A program made the translations under genes and the position numbers. A model generated the notes under the pieces. That model was not told the DNA's origin. It searched no databases and saw only the letters and a list, made by a program, of their open reading frames with translations. Shown here in pieces: positions 54,123-63,437 of a stretch of DNA of 64,000 bases. Numbering within the stretch: position 1 is the first letter of the stretch; every line of letters begins with the position of its first letter. The DNA is from Nitrospirillum sp034427435. GTDB lineage: Bacteria; Pseudomonadota; Alphaproteobacteria; Azospirillales; Azospirillaceae. The DNA lies in assembly GCF_034427435.1 (NCBI RefSeq), contig NZ_JAXQNP010000002.1:2356001-2420000 (forward strand), written 5' to 3'.

Positions 54123-54947
54123 ATGACGGCGACGACGAACGGGACGCTGATCCCGGTATTCACCCACCCCTCCCCCGCCGTGCGGCGCGTGCCCATGGAC
54201 AGGCCCTGGCTATGGCTGCGCCTGGGCGCGGCCGACATGGCGGCCACGCCGTCCATCAGCCTGGGCTATGGCCTGATCCTGGCATCGGTGGGCTTCTTCG
54301 CGACGGCGCTGATCCTCCTGGGTGGCTGGCTGGCCCTGCTGCTGCCGCTGACCGGCGGCTTCATGCTGCTGGCCCCCCTGCTGTCCGTCACCTTTTACGA
54401 GGCGTCGCGGCGGCGGGAACAGGGCTTGCCGCCCGACGCGGGCGCGTGTCTCAACGCCTGGCGCGGCAACCTGCCGGCCATCGGCGCCTTTGGAGTCGTG
54501 CTGCTGCTGCTGCATCTGTTCTGGGTGCGCCTGGCCACCCTGCTCTACGCCCTCATGCTGGGCGACGTGCATGTGGCGCCGGAAAGCGTGGCGGCGACGC
54601 TGCTGACGCCGGAGGCCCTGCCTTTCCTGATCGTGGGCACCGTCCTGGGCGCCGCCCTGGCCCTGGCCACCTTCACCATCAGCGTCGTGACCCTGCCCCT
54701 GTTGATGGACCGGGATGTCGGCGTCTTCATGGCCGTGGCCACCAGCATCATGGCCGTGCGCGCCAGCCCACGGGCCATGCTGTTGTGGGCCGCCCTGATC
54801 GCGGGGTCGGTGGCGCTGGGCATGGCGACGCTGTTCATCGGCCTGGTGCCGCTGCTGCCCCTGATCGGGCATGCCAGCTGGCATGCCTATCGCGACGTGG
54901 TGCGCCTGCCGGCGGATGGGACGGCGACCCGTTCGGCGATCAACTGA
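54123..54947 (+). CDS. DUF2189 integral membrane protein
   Basis: 274 residues with about six transmembrane helices and N-terminal cytoplasmic tail. DRPWLWLRLGAADMAATPSI and GFMLLAPLLSVTFYEASRRR are the DUF2189 family signatures (annotated in COGs as a cytochrome c oxidase subunit I-like predicted membrane protein). Members often lie next to terminal oxidase genes; here it is divergent from ccoN and may share the FNR-box region. The function is unknown; an auxiliary role in respiration is an inference. Confidence 0.8.
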   Translation: MTATTNGTLIPVFTHPSPAVRRVPMDRPWLWLRLGAADMAATPSISLGYGLILASVGFFATALILLGGWLALLLPLTGGFMLLAPLLSVTFYEASRRREQGLPPDAGACLNAWRGNLPAIGAFGVVLLLLHLFWVRLATLLYALMLGDVHVAPESVAATLLTPEALPFLIVGTVLGAALALATFTISVVTLPLLMDRDVGVFMAVATSIMAVRASPRAMLLWAALIAGSVALGMATLFIGLVPLLPLIGHASWHAYRDVVRLPADGTATRSAIN

Positions 54948-55443
54948 ACTGCAGCATGGACGGCGCCTTGTCGATGATCTCTTCCAGGATCATCTCCGCC
55001 GTCTCCAGCTCACCGCGGATGGATTCGTTCAGGCGGCTGGCGTATTCCGGCTTGCGCAGCTTTTCGCTGGCCTCGTAAAGGCTGCGCAGCTCGGTCACGA
55101 AGATTTCGCGCGCGCCCAGCGGCAGCACGGTCTTGGCCGACAGCACGAAGAAGAATCGCATGCTGGCGCGCACCAGCAGGCTCAGCATCAGGGTGTCCAA
55201 CTGGGCATAGCGCTCGCGCACGTCGTCCGCCGGGCCATCCATGCTGCGCAGGCGCCCTTCCACCAGGATGCACAGGGCGCGGAATTCCCCCACCTTGTTG
55301 CGGAAGGCGTTGTAGGCCTCGAAGCTGTCGCGGGCGGCCGCGGCCTCCGCCTGCTTGGCCAATTGCGTGGATTCCCGCGCCTGACGCTCCAGCGCGTCGA
55401 GCAGACCCACCACCTCCTTGCGGGCGTAAACGCGTCTGACCAC
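54940..55443 (-). CDS. Helical conserved hypothetical protein
   Basis: 167 residues, almost entirely helical, rich in Ala, Glu, Arg and Leu, with no signal peptide and no hydrophobic helix long enough to span a membrane except possibly LSLLVRASMRFFFVLSA. The 3' end overlaps the DUF2189 gene by eight bases (convergent). The family is not recognised, but codon bias is normal, so it is likely real. Confidence 0.65.
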   Translation of the reverse strand: MVRRVYARKEVVGLLDALERQARESTQLAKQAEAAAARDSFEAYNAFRNKVGEFRALCILVEGRLRSMDGPADDVRERYAQLDTLMLSLLVRASMRFFFVLSAKTVLPLGAREIFVTELRSLYEASEKLRKPEYASRLNESIRGELETAEMILEEIIDKAPSMLQFS

Positions 55444-55580
55444 GGGGTTTATCCTGTCTGGGCTGCCACCACACCCTGTATACCCAGGCCACCCGACGGA
55501 TCAAAGCGGCGCCAATGGCGGGCGGGCATGCGCGAAAGACTGGGCAGAGGGGCGCCCGCCCGGTTGTCCTGGCGCCCGTG

Positions 55581-56879
55581 TTACTGGCCTATGCCCAGCG
55601 CCTCCAGCCGCACCGGCCGTTCCTGGCGAGACACCGGCAGTTGCGACAGGGTCAACGCGATGCGCCGCCGCAGAAAGGGGGTGCCAATGACCAGGGGCAG
55701 GATGTGGCGGCGCAGTAACCGGCCCCACCAGCCCCCCGCCAGCAACCCGACCCGCGAGATGAGGTCGGTGCCGCGCAGCACGCCCTGCGCCACGGGCAGC
55801 CGGTCACTGGCGTAGCGGTCCAGCACGCCCTCCACCTTGTCCGGCCCGGCCCGGCGCAACGCCTCTGTCAAGCGCGCGCCGAGGTTGAGGGCGTCCTGAA
55901 TGCCGGTGTTCATACCCTGGCCACCGGCCGGGCTGTGGATATGAGCGGCATCACCCGCCAGGAACACGCGGCCATGGCGCAGCCGCTTCACCATGCGGTG
56001 ATGGATGGTGAAGCGGGTCAGCCACGTCGCCTCGCCCAGCGCCAGGGGCAGGCCGGATACGGCCCGAGCCAGGGTGGCGAAGGTGGCCAGGTCGATCTCC
56101 GCCCCCGTCCCCGGCGTTTCCTCCTTGGGAATCACGACCAGGCGGCAGAGGGTGGGGCCGAGGGCGGCGTGACCCGGGTCCTTCAAGGGAAAAAAGGCCA
56201 TGGCGCCCGCCTCGGTGCTGAAGAAGCGGACGGAGTCGTGGCCCCAATCCGCCTGTCCCGGCCCCCAATCCAGGGTGATGTCGGCCAGCAGGAAAGTGCC
56301 GGGATAGGAGCCGCCGGCGAACCGGGCGCCGACCTGGTGGCGCACCACGCTGTGGGCACCGTCGCAGCCCACGACATAGGCGGCGCGCACCAGCTCGACG
56401 CCGCCGTCGGGGCGCCGCACCTCGCACTGCACGCCGTCGCGGTCCTGCCGCAGGCCGGTCAGTTCGTGGCTCCAGTCAACGGCCACGTCGAACGCCGCCG
56501 CCTGCTCCGCCAGCAAACGCTCCGTCTCCCCCTGCGGCAGCACCAGCACGAAGTTGTAGGGGCTGGGCAGGCCGCCCAGGTCCACCGCGATGGGCCGCCG
56601 CTGTCCGAGATGGAAATGGACGGTGCGCACCGGCTGGCCCGTGGACACCATGCGGGCCGGCAAGCCTATGCCGAACACGTCGGACAAGGCCTCCAGCGTA
56701 CCGGCGTGCACACCCAGGGCTTTGGACTTCCGCGACCGATCCGCCGCCTTGTCGATCACCCGCACGGCGATGCCAGTACGCCCCAGCATGGCGGCCAGCG
56801 CCAGGCCCGTGGGGCCGGCCCCGACCACCAGGACCTCCACATCCTTATCTTCGCTCAAGATCGCGTCCTCCCACCCCAT
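55581..56879 (-). CDS. FAD-dependent aromatic monooxygenase
   Basis: 432 residues. VLVVGAGPTGLALAAMLGRT is the GxGxxG dinucleotide motif. AYVVGCDGAHSVVRHQVGAR has the CDGxxS/DG motif, and GRVFLAGDAAHIHSPAGGQG the GD motif, the set of class A flavoprotein hydroxylases (PF01494). It likely hydroxylates an aromatic or polyketide substrate; no cluster supports a specific one. The start is uncertain: ATG 56879 has AGGA eight bases upstream, but a TTG at 56858 follows a stronger GGGAGGA. Confidence 0.87.
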   Translation of the reverse strand: MGWEDAILSEDKDVEVLVVGAGPTGLALAAMLGRTGIAVRVIDKAADRSRKSKALGVHAGTLEALSDVFGIGLPARMVSTGQPVRTVHFHLGQRRPIAVDLGGLPSPYNFVLVLPQGETERLLAEQAAAFDVAVDWSHELTGLRQDRDGVQCEVRRPDGGVELVRAAYVVGCDGAHSVVRHQVGARFAGGSYPGTFLLADITLDWGPGQADWGHDSVRFFSTEAGAMAFFPLKDPGHAALGPTLCRLVVIPKEETPGTGAEIDLATFATLARAVSGLPLALGEATWLTRFTIHHRMVKRLRHGRVFLAGDAAHIHSPAGGQGMNTGIQDALNLGARLTEALRRAGPDKVEGVLDRYASDRLPVAQGVLRGTDLISRVGLLAGGWWGRLLRRHILPLVIGTPFLRRRIALTLSQLPVSRQERPVRLEALGIGQ

Positions 56880-57128
56880 TCACAGGTCCTGGATCGCTTA
56901 CTTCTTGTTAGTTCTTTGCCGTTATGCTGCCTGCGCGTGCGCTTCCGTGTGCGCACGTTGGCCATAAGGCGCCGTTATATCAGGGAACCTTTATGTCAGG
57001 GGAAATTGTCCCGGGATTAAGGTGGACGGCCAACGGCACCTAAGGGTAAGCATGCATCTGGTTTGTTCTGCTGCCGAACCGGCAGTACGGGGGAACCGGC
57101 GTTAAGGGATTGAAAGGGCGTTCAGTCG

Positions 57129-57593
57129 ATGGAACAGGCGATCGTCACCGTCCAGAACCTCGCGGGCCTGGCGCAAAGCGCCCAGGCGGGCCTGCCGCTG
57201 GGCAAGGACGCCCTGCTGTTCGGTGAGGACGGCACCGTCCGGGTGAACAGCGACCGTTCCCCCTCCCGCCACCATTTCTACTTGGACGGCCTGCTGTTCC
57301 ACGTCTCCATCACCCCGCGGGCCGACAGCACGCTGTTCCAGATCTGGGCCGAAGTGGGCTTCATGCCCTACACCATCGAGGCGCCGGAGAAGCGCGCCAA
57401 GCTGCAGGCCATCCTGCGCGCCACCGCCAGCCTGCGCACCGCCCGCTTCATCGTCGACGAACAGCAGAAGGTGCTGGTGCTGAGCCAGCAGGACGTGCCG
57501 GGCCATGTCAGCCTGACCGACCTGATGTATGAAACGGTGCAGTTCATCCAGGAGGCGCGGCCGTACCTGCGGATTTTCGGCAGCTATCTTTGA
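57129..57593 (+). CDS. Conserved hypothetical protein (YbjN-like fold possible)
   Basis: 154 residues, no signal peptide or membrane segment. Alternating strands and helices (HFYLDGLLFHVSITPRADST, FQIWAEVGFMPYTIEAPEKR) and a C-terminal helix (YETVQFIQEARPYLRIFG) suggest a YbjN/secretion-chaperone-like fold, which is a weak guess. Codon use is typical of the genome. It ends at a strong bidirectional terminator and is convergent with the LysM gene. Confidence 0.65.
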   Translation: MEQAIVTVQNLAGLAQSAQAGLPLGKDALLFGEDGTVRVNSDRSPSRHHFYLDGLLFHVSITPRADSTLFQIWAEVGFMPYTIEAPEKRAKLQAILRATASLRTARFIVDEQQKVLVLSQQDVPGHVSLTDLMYETVQFIQEARPYLRIFGSYL

Positions 57594-57610
57594 CGCCATC
57601 GCGCCCAAAC

Positions 57611-57646
57611 AAAAACGCCCCGGAGATCGCTCCCCGGGGCGTTTTT
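57611..57646. terminator. Bidirectional rho-independent terminator
   Basis: AAAAACGCCCCGG (57611-57623) and CCGGGGCGTTTTT (57634-57646) form a 13-base perfect inverted repeat whose ends supply a T-tract in both directions. It lies between the convergent genes at 57129 and 57660, so it serves both. Confidence 0.9.
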
Positions 57647-57659
57647 GTTTCTGACGCGC

Positions 57660-58673
57660 TCAGTGATGCCCGCCCGCACCACCCACCTGAGCCCCACCCG
57701 CCTGGCCTGTCGTGGTCGGTAGGATGAAGATCTGCCCCGGATAGATCAGGTTGGGGTCGCGGATCTGGTCCTGGTTGGCGTCGAAGATGGTGGTGTACTG
57801 GATGCCCTCGCCATAGAGGTGGCGGGCCAGGGTCCACAGGTTGTTGCCGGCCACCACCACCACGGCGCGGCTGTCGCTGTCGGCGATGGGCTGGCGCTCG
57901 AACGTCACCTCGGCGCGGGCTGCAACCTTGCCATCGGCCCCCACCTGGTCGACGCGCAGGGTATAGCGGCCGGGGTCGACCAGGCGTTCCGGCGTGATGG
58001 ACCAGCGGCCAGACAGGTCGGCAGTGGCGCGGCCCACCAGGGTGTTGTCCAGGTACAGTTGCACCTCCGCCTTGGGCGGGGCGTCGCCGCCCACGGTGAC
58101 GGCGCCGGCGCGGTTATAGTCGATGGTGTCGATGGCCACGGCCAGCGACTTGTCGGTCTTGCCCGGGGCCTGCAGCACGCGGCTGCCGCCCTGGCGCGGG
58201 GTGACGACGGCCAGGGCGCCGCCCGTCTCGTTCTGCTTGCGTCCGGCCACGTCGCGCTTGGCGTCCGGCACGACCAGGGTCACCGTCTCATCCGCCGCGA
58301 CCTCGGTCCCCTCGGCGGTCTTCATCTTCAGGGACAGGGTGCGGGAACCGGGGGCCAGCGGCTGCGTGGGCGTCAACGCCCACTCGCCCCGCTTGTCGGC
58401 GGTGACGGTGCCCAATTCCTTGTCGCCATCGGAAATGGTGACGGTGGCGCCAGGCATGGCGCGCCCGGCAATGACCGCCGTGCCGTCGGGGCTGACCCGC
58501 ACCACGTCGAAGGTGGGAACCGCGCTGGGGCCGGACGGGGCCTCGGCCGTGGCCGGGGCGGGGGCCTGCGTCGTGCCCGCGGTGCGGTCGGCCTGCATGT
58601 GGGACAAGCCCCAAACCAGCAGCGCCAGCGCGCCCACGCCGACAACGGCGGCAATGACCTTGTTTTGCGTCAC
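57660..58673 (-). CDS. LysM-domain protein with Ig-like repeats
   Basis: 337 residues from a GTG at 58673 with AAAGGA seven bases upstream, which decides it over the ATG at 58754. An N-terminal transmembrane/signal segment (KVIAAVVGVGALALLVWGLS) is followed by two Ig-like domains, each with the D-G-x-A-x-I-x-G-x-A type turn (VSPDGTAVIAGRAMPGATVT). The C-terminal LysM (VVVAGNNLWTLARHLYGEGI to IYPGQIFILPTT) binds peptidoglycan. It is likely an inner-membrane-anchored periplasmic protein of the cell envelope, function unknown. Confidence 0.85.
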   Translation of the reverse strand: MTQNKVIAAVVGVGALALLVWGLSHMQADRTAGTTQAPAPATAEAPSGPSAVPTFDVVRVSPDGTAVIAGRAMPGATVTISDGDKELGTVTADKRGEWALTPTQPLAPGSRTLSLKMKTAEGTEVAADETVTLVVPDAKRDVAGRKQNETGGALAVVTPRQGGSRVLQAPGKTDKSLAVAIDTIDYNRAGAVTVGGDAPPKAEVQLYLDNTLVGRATADLSGRWSITPERLVDPGRYTLRVDQVGADGKVAARAEVTFERQPIADSDSRAVVVVAGNNLWTLARHLYGEGIQYTTIFDANQDQIRDPNLIYPGQIFILPTTTGQAGGAQVGGAGGHH

Positions 58674-58806
58674 AGTCGGTTCCTTTTGCCATTCTTCCGG
58701 CGACGTAGCCCCCGCCGCCGGTTTATGAGCCCCCCCAGGTCGAACGGGGTTCACCCCCGGAATAGCCCGGTGGCGCCCACGCGATCAAGCGCGGATGAGC
58801 GCCAGG

Positions 58807-59526
58807 TCAGGCGAAAGCGACCAAGCCCGACACCAGGCCGGCGGCCAGCGCGGCCAGCAGCGCCGCCCGCCACCAGGGCGCCCAGCCCCGGTGGGTCTCC
58901 CCGCCACTCACCGCCGCAGCGGTGTCCGACGGCAGGAAGGTAAGCCGCTTCCAGCCGGTGACCATGGGGCGCACCAAGTTCTCCCGCTTGACCACCAGGT
59001 AGAACAGCACCGCCACGACATGGACGGCAACCACCCCCTGGACCAGGGTGAAGTTGGCATGGTGCAGGCGGCGGGCCAGCTTCGCGGCCGCCCCGCTGAC
59101 CCGGTGGGCCAGCGGCCCCTCCTCCATCCCGTCATCATCCACGGCGAACAGGCCGGTGCCCACCTGGGCCAGCAGCACCAACAGCAGGACGACGACCGCC
59201 CAGCCGCCCAGGGCGTTATGCCCCCGCTCCAGCGGCAGGGGACCGGGCGCCACCATGTGGCGCACGTGGCGCACCACCGCCGCCGGCCCCTTCAGGAAGC
59301 GGGCGAACCGGGCTTGGTCGCTGCCCGCCACGCCCCAGAACAGGCGGAACAGCAGCAGCGCCAGGGCGGCGTAGCCCAGCTTGAAATGCAGGGCCAGGTC
59401 ATCGTGCGTGGCCGTCCACCACAGGCCGGCCAGGTCGGCGACCAGCAGCCAGTGGAACAGCCGGATGGGCAGGTCCCAGACGGGGATGCGTCCCCCCAGG
59501 GCCCCGCCCTGCTCCGCGGGCGTCAT
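58807..59526 (-). CDS. Cytochrome b561 family membrane protein
   Basis: 239 residues with four or five helices. WDLPIRLFHWLLVADLAGLW supplies the first heme His; HNALGGWAVVVLLLVLLAQV and FTLVQGVVAVHVVAVLFYLV the others, as in Ni/Fe-hydrogenase-type b cytochromes. It lies eight bases after the cytochrome c' gene in the same direction, and such pairs often transfer electrons between quinol and soluble c-type heme. Confidence 0.87.
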   Translation of the reverse strand: MTPAEQGGALGGRIPVWDLPIRLFHWLLVADLAGLWWTATHDDLALHFKLGYAALALLLFRLFWGVAGSDQARFARFLKGPAAVVRHVRHMVAPGPLPLERGHNALGGWAVVVLLLVLLAQVGTGLFAVDDDGMEEGPLAHRVSGAAAKLARRLHHANFTLVQGVVAVHVVAVLFYLVVKRENLVRPMVTGWKRLTFLPSDTAAAVSGGETHRGWAPWWRAALLAALAAGLVSGLVAFA

Positions 59527-59533
59527 GCCCGGC

Positions 59534-60022
59534 TTACTTCTTCTGGCGATAGGTTTCGTGGCACTGCTTGCAGGTGCCGCCGACCGCCTGCACCGCCTGG
59601 CCGATGGCGGCCTTGTCGGCGGTGACAGGCAGGGCCAGGACCTTGTCCAGCGCCTGGGCCATGTCGGTGAAGCCCTGGCGGAACTTGGCGTTGTCCTGCC
59701 AGACGGCGGGCAGCGCTTCGCTCTCGCCCACCCCCACGGCGGTGCCTTCGGTGAACTGGTCGGGCAGGCCCTTGGTCACGGCGGCCATGGCGGCGGCGGC
59801 GGCGGCCACGTCCTGGGACGTGCCCTTGTCGTCCTTGAGATAGCCCATGAACACCTTCATGCCGCCACCCAGCTTCTTCATGTCCTGCTGGCGGGCCTTC
59901 ACGATCTCGGTCGGATCCAGGGCCGCATGGGCGACGCTGCCGCCCAGCAGGGCCGCGGCCATGGCCAGGCCGGCGGCCAGGCGCACGGTACGGAAGGTGA
60001 CATCACGAAAAGCACGCGGCAT
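59534..60022 (-). CDS. Cytochrome c' (class II)
   Basis: 162 residues from ATG 60022 (an ATG at 60034 adds four). A signal peptide ends near residue 33 (GGSVAHAALDP). The C-terminal heme site GTCKQCHETYRQKK is the CxxCH placement of class II cytochromes c', with the rest a four-helix bundle (RQQDMKKLGGGMKVFMGYLK). It is periplasmic and often involved in NO binding or electron transfer. It pairs with the b561 gene just downstream. Confidence 0.88.
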   Translation of the reverse strand: MPRAFRDVTFRTVRLAAGLAMAAALLGGSVAHAALDPTEIVKARQQDMKKLGGGMKVFMGYLKDDKGTSQDVAAAAAAMAAVTKGLPDQFTEGTAVGVGESEALPAVWQDNAKFRQGFTDMAQALDKVLALPVTADKAAIGQAVQAVGGTCKQCHETYRQKK

Positions 60023-60245
60023 TCTTTTCTCCATGCCCTGATTGTAACCACGTATCCTATGGTCCTGACCGTTTTACGCCGGCCGGATGGCTTGCAGTCG
60101 GTGCGCAAGGATGGTGTAACGGGCCGTCACCCGTCCGGCAAGCCCCGGTGGCGATAAGCGCCAAGGGCGGACGGCGGCATCCCGGGTCGGATGCGGAATG
60201 GTTCCAGCGACCATCCAACCGATCCGTTCCATAAGGATGAGAGGA

Positions 60246-60830
60246 ATGTCCAAGGTGCGTAGCGTCTGTGTCTATTGCGGGTCCTCGGGCCAGGTGTCGG
60301 AGGAATACAAGAAGGCCGCCCACGAGCTGGGCACGCTGATCGGCCGGACCGGCCTGCGGCTGGTCTATGGCGGCGGCCGCGTCGGCCTGATGGGCATCAC
60401 GGCGGATGCCGCCCTGGCGGCGGGCGGCGAGGTGGTGGGCATCATCCCCGACCACATCCAGGCCCGCGAGGTCGACCATACCGGCCTGACCGAACTGCAC
60501 GTGGTCGACAGCATGCACACCCGCAAGCGCATGATGGTGGAGAAGTCCGACGCCTTCGTCATCATGCCCGGCGGCCTGGGCACCCTGGACGAAGCGTTCG
60601 AGATCATCACCTGGCGCCAGCTGCGGCTGCATGACAAGCCGGTGGTCGTCGCCAACATCGGCGGCTATTGGGACCCGCTGCGGGCCCTGCTGACCCATAT
60701 CCGCGACACCGGGTTCGGCCGGGGCGAGATCGAGACCTATTTCACCTTCGTCGACACGGTGGACGCCATCCTGCCGGCGCTGCGGCAGGCGCCGGACTCC
60801 GTGCAGAAGATCGCGGTGGAGCGGCTGTAG
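60246..60830 (+). CDS. LOG-family cytokinin-activating-type phosphoribohydrolase
   Basis: 194 residues from ATG 60246 (AAGGATGAGAGGA upstream). SVCVYCGSSGQVSEEYKKAA is the family start, YGGGRVGLMGITADAALA the nucleotide loop, SMHTRKRMM the R-K region and VIMPGGLGTLDEAFEIITW the PGGxGTxxE motif. These enzymes release adenine or cytokinin bases from nucleoside 5'-monophosphates; in bacteria the physiological substrate is often AMP-like. It lies before icd with a 208-base gap. Confidence 0.9.
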   Translation: MSKVRSVCVYCGSSGQVSEEYKKAAHELGTLIGRTGLRLVYGGGRVGLMGITADAALAAGGEVVGIIPDHIQAREVDHTGLTELHVVDSMHTRKRMMVEKSDAFVIMPGGLGTLDEAFEIITWRQLRLHDKPVVVANIGGYWDPLRALLTHIRDTGFGRGEIETYFTFVDTVDAILPALRQAPDSVQKIAVERL

Positions 60831-61038
60831 GCTGTCGCAAGAGCGGGACACCGTTGCGGGGACCGCACGCCGGTTCCCCGCCCCGCTTGCTTGATCACCG
60901 GGCCCGAATGGGCTCTTATACCGGCCGTCCGATAAAGACGATCGTTTCTTACCCGGGAAACGGTTCTGGCGTATCGAGGCGCGCGAGGATGCGGCGCCGG
61001 CTGTCATAAAAATTACCTATACGCAGAAGGCATTGAGA

Positions 61039-62262
61039 ATGCAGAAGATCAAGGTTGCCAATCCCGTCGTCGAGCTTGATGGCGATGAGATGACCCGCAT
61101 CATTTGGCAGTTCATCAAAGACAAGCTGATCCTGCCCTACCTCGACATCGACCTGAAGTACTTCGACCTGGGGATCGAGCACCGCGACGCCACCAACGAC
61201 CAGGTGACCGTGGACGCGGCCGAGGCCATCAAGAAGTACGGCGTGGGCGTGAAGTGCGCCACCATCACCCCGGACGAGGCCCGCGTGGCCGAGTTCAGCC
61301 TGAAGAAGATGTGGAAGTCGCCCAACGGCACCATCCGCAACATCCTGGGCGGCACCGTCTTCCGTGAGCCCATCATCTGCAAGAACGTGCCACGCCTGGT
61401 GCCGGGCTGGACCAAGCCCATCGTCATCGGCCGCCACGCCTTCGGCGACCAGTACCGCGCCACCGACTTCAAGGTGCCCGGCGCCGGCAAGCTGACCATG
61501 ACCTTCACGCCCGACGACGGCGGCGAGGCCATCACCTACGACGTGTTCAAGTTCCCCGAGGCCGGCGTGGCCATGGGCATGTACAACCTGGACGAATCGA
61601 TCGCCGGCTTCGCCCGCGCCTGCTTCAACTACGGCCTGCAGCGCGGCTATCCGGTGTACCTGTCCACGAAGAACACGATCCTCAAGGCCTATGACGGCCG
61701 CTTCAAGGACATCTTCCAGGAAATCTTCGACGCCGAGTTCGCCGAGCGTTTCAAGGCCAAGGGCATCGTCTACGAGCACCGCCTGATCGACGACATGGTC
61801 GCCTCCGCCCTGAAGTGGGACGGCGCCTTCGTCTGGGCCTGCAAGAACTACGATGGCGACGTGCAGTCCGACACCGTGGCGCAGGGCTTCGGCTCGCTGG
61901 GCCTGATGACCTCGGTGCTGCTGACCCCCGACGGCAAGACCGTGGAGGCCGAGGCCGCCCACGGCACGGTGACCCGCCACTATCGTGAGCACCAGAAGGG
62001 CCGCCCCACCTCCACCAACCCCATCGCCTCCATCTTCGCCTGGACGCAGGGCCTGTCCTACCGCGGCCAGTTCGACGGCACGCCGGAGGTCACCAACTTC
62101 GCCAAGACGCTGGAGAAGGTGTGCGTGGAGACGGTCGAGTCCGGCTTCATGACCAAGGACCTGGCCATCCTGATCGGCCCGGACCAGCCCTGGCTAACCA
62201 CCCAGGACTTCCTGGCCAAGCTGGACGAGAACCTGCGCAAGGCCATGGGCTTCGACGCCTGA
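61039..62262 (+). CDS. icd: NADP-dependent isocitrate dehydrogenase (eukaryote-like type)
   Basis: 407 residues from ATG 61039; the TTG two codons earlier is unlikely. KVANPVVELDGDEMTRIIWQ is the characteristic N-terminus of type II (eukaryote-like, homodimeric) enzymes. ATITPDEARVAEFSLKKMWK, SPNGTIRNILGGTVFREPII (substrate Ser/Asn/Arg) and GSLGLMTSVLLTPDGKTVEA, EAAHGTVTRHYREHQKGRPT (cofactor) are intact. It converts isocitrate to 2-oxoglutarate in the TCA cycle. Many alphaproteobacteria use this type. Confidence 0.95.
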   Translation: MQKIKVANPVVELDGDEMTRIIWQFIKDKLILPYLDIDLKYFDLGIEHRDATNDQVTVDAAEAIKKYGVGVKCATITPDEARVAEFSLKKMWKSPNGTIRNILGGTVFREPIICKNVPRLVPGWTKPIVIGRHAFGDQYRATDFKVPGAGKLTMTFTPDDGGEAITYDVFKFPEAGVAMGMYNLDESIAGFARACFNYGLQRGYPVYLSTKNTILKAYDGRFKDIFQEIFDAEFAERFKAKGIVYEHRLIDDMVASALKWDGAFVWACKNYDGDVQSDTVAQGFGSLGLMTSVLLTPDGKTVEAEAAHGTVTRHYREHQKGRPTSTNPIASIFAWTQGLSYRGQFDGTPEVTNFAKTLEKVCVETVESGFMTKDLAILIGPDQPWLTTQDFLAKLDENLRKAMGFDA

Positions 62263-62291
62263 GGCGCCTTGACGGTTCCGATGTGACAGAG

Positions 62292-62327
62292 ACGCCGGGC
62301 GGTTCCCACCGCCCGGCGTTTTGTTTT
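62292..62327 (+). terminator. Rho-independent terminator of icd
   Basis: Stem ACGCCGGGCGG (62292-62302) with CCGCCCGGCGT (62309-62319), a six-base loop, followed by TTTTGTTTT. It ends the icd transcript 29 bases after its stop. Confidence 0.88.
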
Positions 62328-62647
62328 GGGGCTGAGGCAGATGGGGCTCAGCCGGCGGCCATGGCCTGTAATACGGTGTACGGTGGCCGCGATGGCGTCG
62401 GCCTGCAGGAAGCCTCGATGGCCAGCTCCAGCAGGCTACTTTCCGGCGGCGTCCCGGTACAATGGGGACCGGATAGCGCGGATGAGATCCCGTTCTCGGC
62501 CCTATAACGATGGGAGAACATTGCTGAGTTTTACATCCTTTCGAGAGGCAGGGCTTGTTTGAAATTGGGGAGAAGCAATTTCTTCCTTCTGGCGGACAAG
62601 GGTATGGAAACACGCAGCCGCCGAGCACGGGCTTTCGGAGGGAAGAT
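62328..62647. other. Transition region between icd and the lower-GC pair
   Basis: No convincing gene is seen. A short hairpin (GGCTGAG 62330-62336 / CTCAGCC 62347-62353) lies at its left. The G+C content falls through the region, marking the border with the lower-GC genes at the edge. A frame open from a TTG at 62555 would extend the next gene by 31 residues but lacks a ribosome site. Confidence 0.45.
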
Positions 62648-63418
62648 ATGGACGGTGACAGCCCCCATTCGGAAGTAAAGTACAGCTATGCCATTCAGGC
62701 CAAGACATCGCTGGACATAACAATTGGTGGCGCAGTTGACTACACATGGAACAGCTTCCGTCGCCTCAGCTATGAGAGGATTGGAGCAGCTATCCAGCGG
62801 CAGGCAAATGCTTTACTGGATCGAGGGAACGTAACATTCCAGGAAGCGAGGGAGCTTGTTGAGGTTCAAAGAAATGGACTTTTAATTTCCGTGCGCGAGG
62901 ATCTGACACCGTATGGAAAATATTATTCGGAAATCCTTAAGCCCACAGCCAGCTTGAAGTCATTGGATCAATTTCTGGCGGAGAAAGGTTCCATTGAGGC
63001 TGTTCTTCGTAGCGTTGGAAAATCCCGACAGGCGGTAAACCGCGTAGCGTTCATAGCTCGTCGTGCTGGGCCAAGCCTTATTGTGATTGATGTCGTTCTG
63101 ACGATGGTCATCATAGAACAAGCTCCAGCAGAGCAGCGGGCACTGATAGCCGCAGGCGAGGCAGGCGGGATCGCCGGTTCGGTTGTTGGCGCCCGTTATG
63201 GCGGCTTGGCTGGAGCTTGGGCGGGTGCGACCACTTTTGCCGCTCTCGGCTCTCCCAGTCTGGCAATTCCTCTGGTCGGGGAAATCACCGAGGGAGGAGC
63301 TGTCGTCATCGGCGGCTTCGTTGGCTTCTTCTTTGGGGGTTTACTGGGCTGGAGCGCGGGGCACGCCGGAGGCACCATGCTTTGGCAACAACTCCCCACG
63401 TCATGGAAAACTCCATGA
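62648..63418 (+). CDS. Putative membrane-active effector with glycine-zipper region
   Basis: 256 residues from ATG 62648, with GGAGGGAAGAT upstream. The N-terminal half is helical and soluble (SFRRLSYERIGAAIQRQANA, FQEARELVEVQRNG). The C-terminal half is hydrophobic and Gly-rich: SLIVIDVVLTMVIIE, then GEAGGIAGSVVGARYGGLAG (glycine-zipper pattern) and GGFVGFFFGGLLGWSAG. This layout occurs in pore-forming effectors of contact-dependent or type VI secretion. G+C content is well below that of the window. No PAAR, VgrG or signal peptide is seen. The effector assignment is an inference; an ordinary membrane protein remains possible. Confidence 0.6.
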   Translation: MDGDSPHSEVKYSYAIQAKTSLDITIGGAVDYTWNSFRRLSYERIGAAIQRQANALLDRGNVTFQEARELVEVQRNGLLISVREDLTPYGKYYSEILKPTASLKSLDQFLAEKGSIEAVLRSVGKSRQAVNRVAFIARRAGPSLIVIDVVLTMVIIEQAPAEQRALIAAGEAGGIAGSVVGARYGGLAGAWAGATTFAALGSPSLAIPLVGEITEGGAVVIGGFVGFFFGGLLGWSAGHAGGTMLWQQLPTSWKTP

Positions 63419-63437
63419 GTTCAGTTAGGAAAATACG

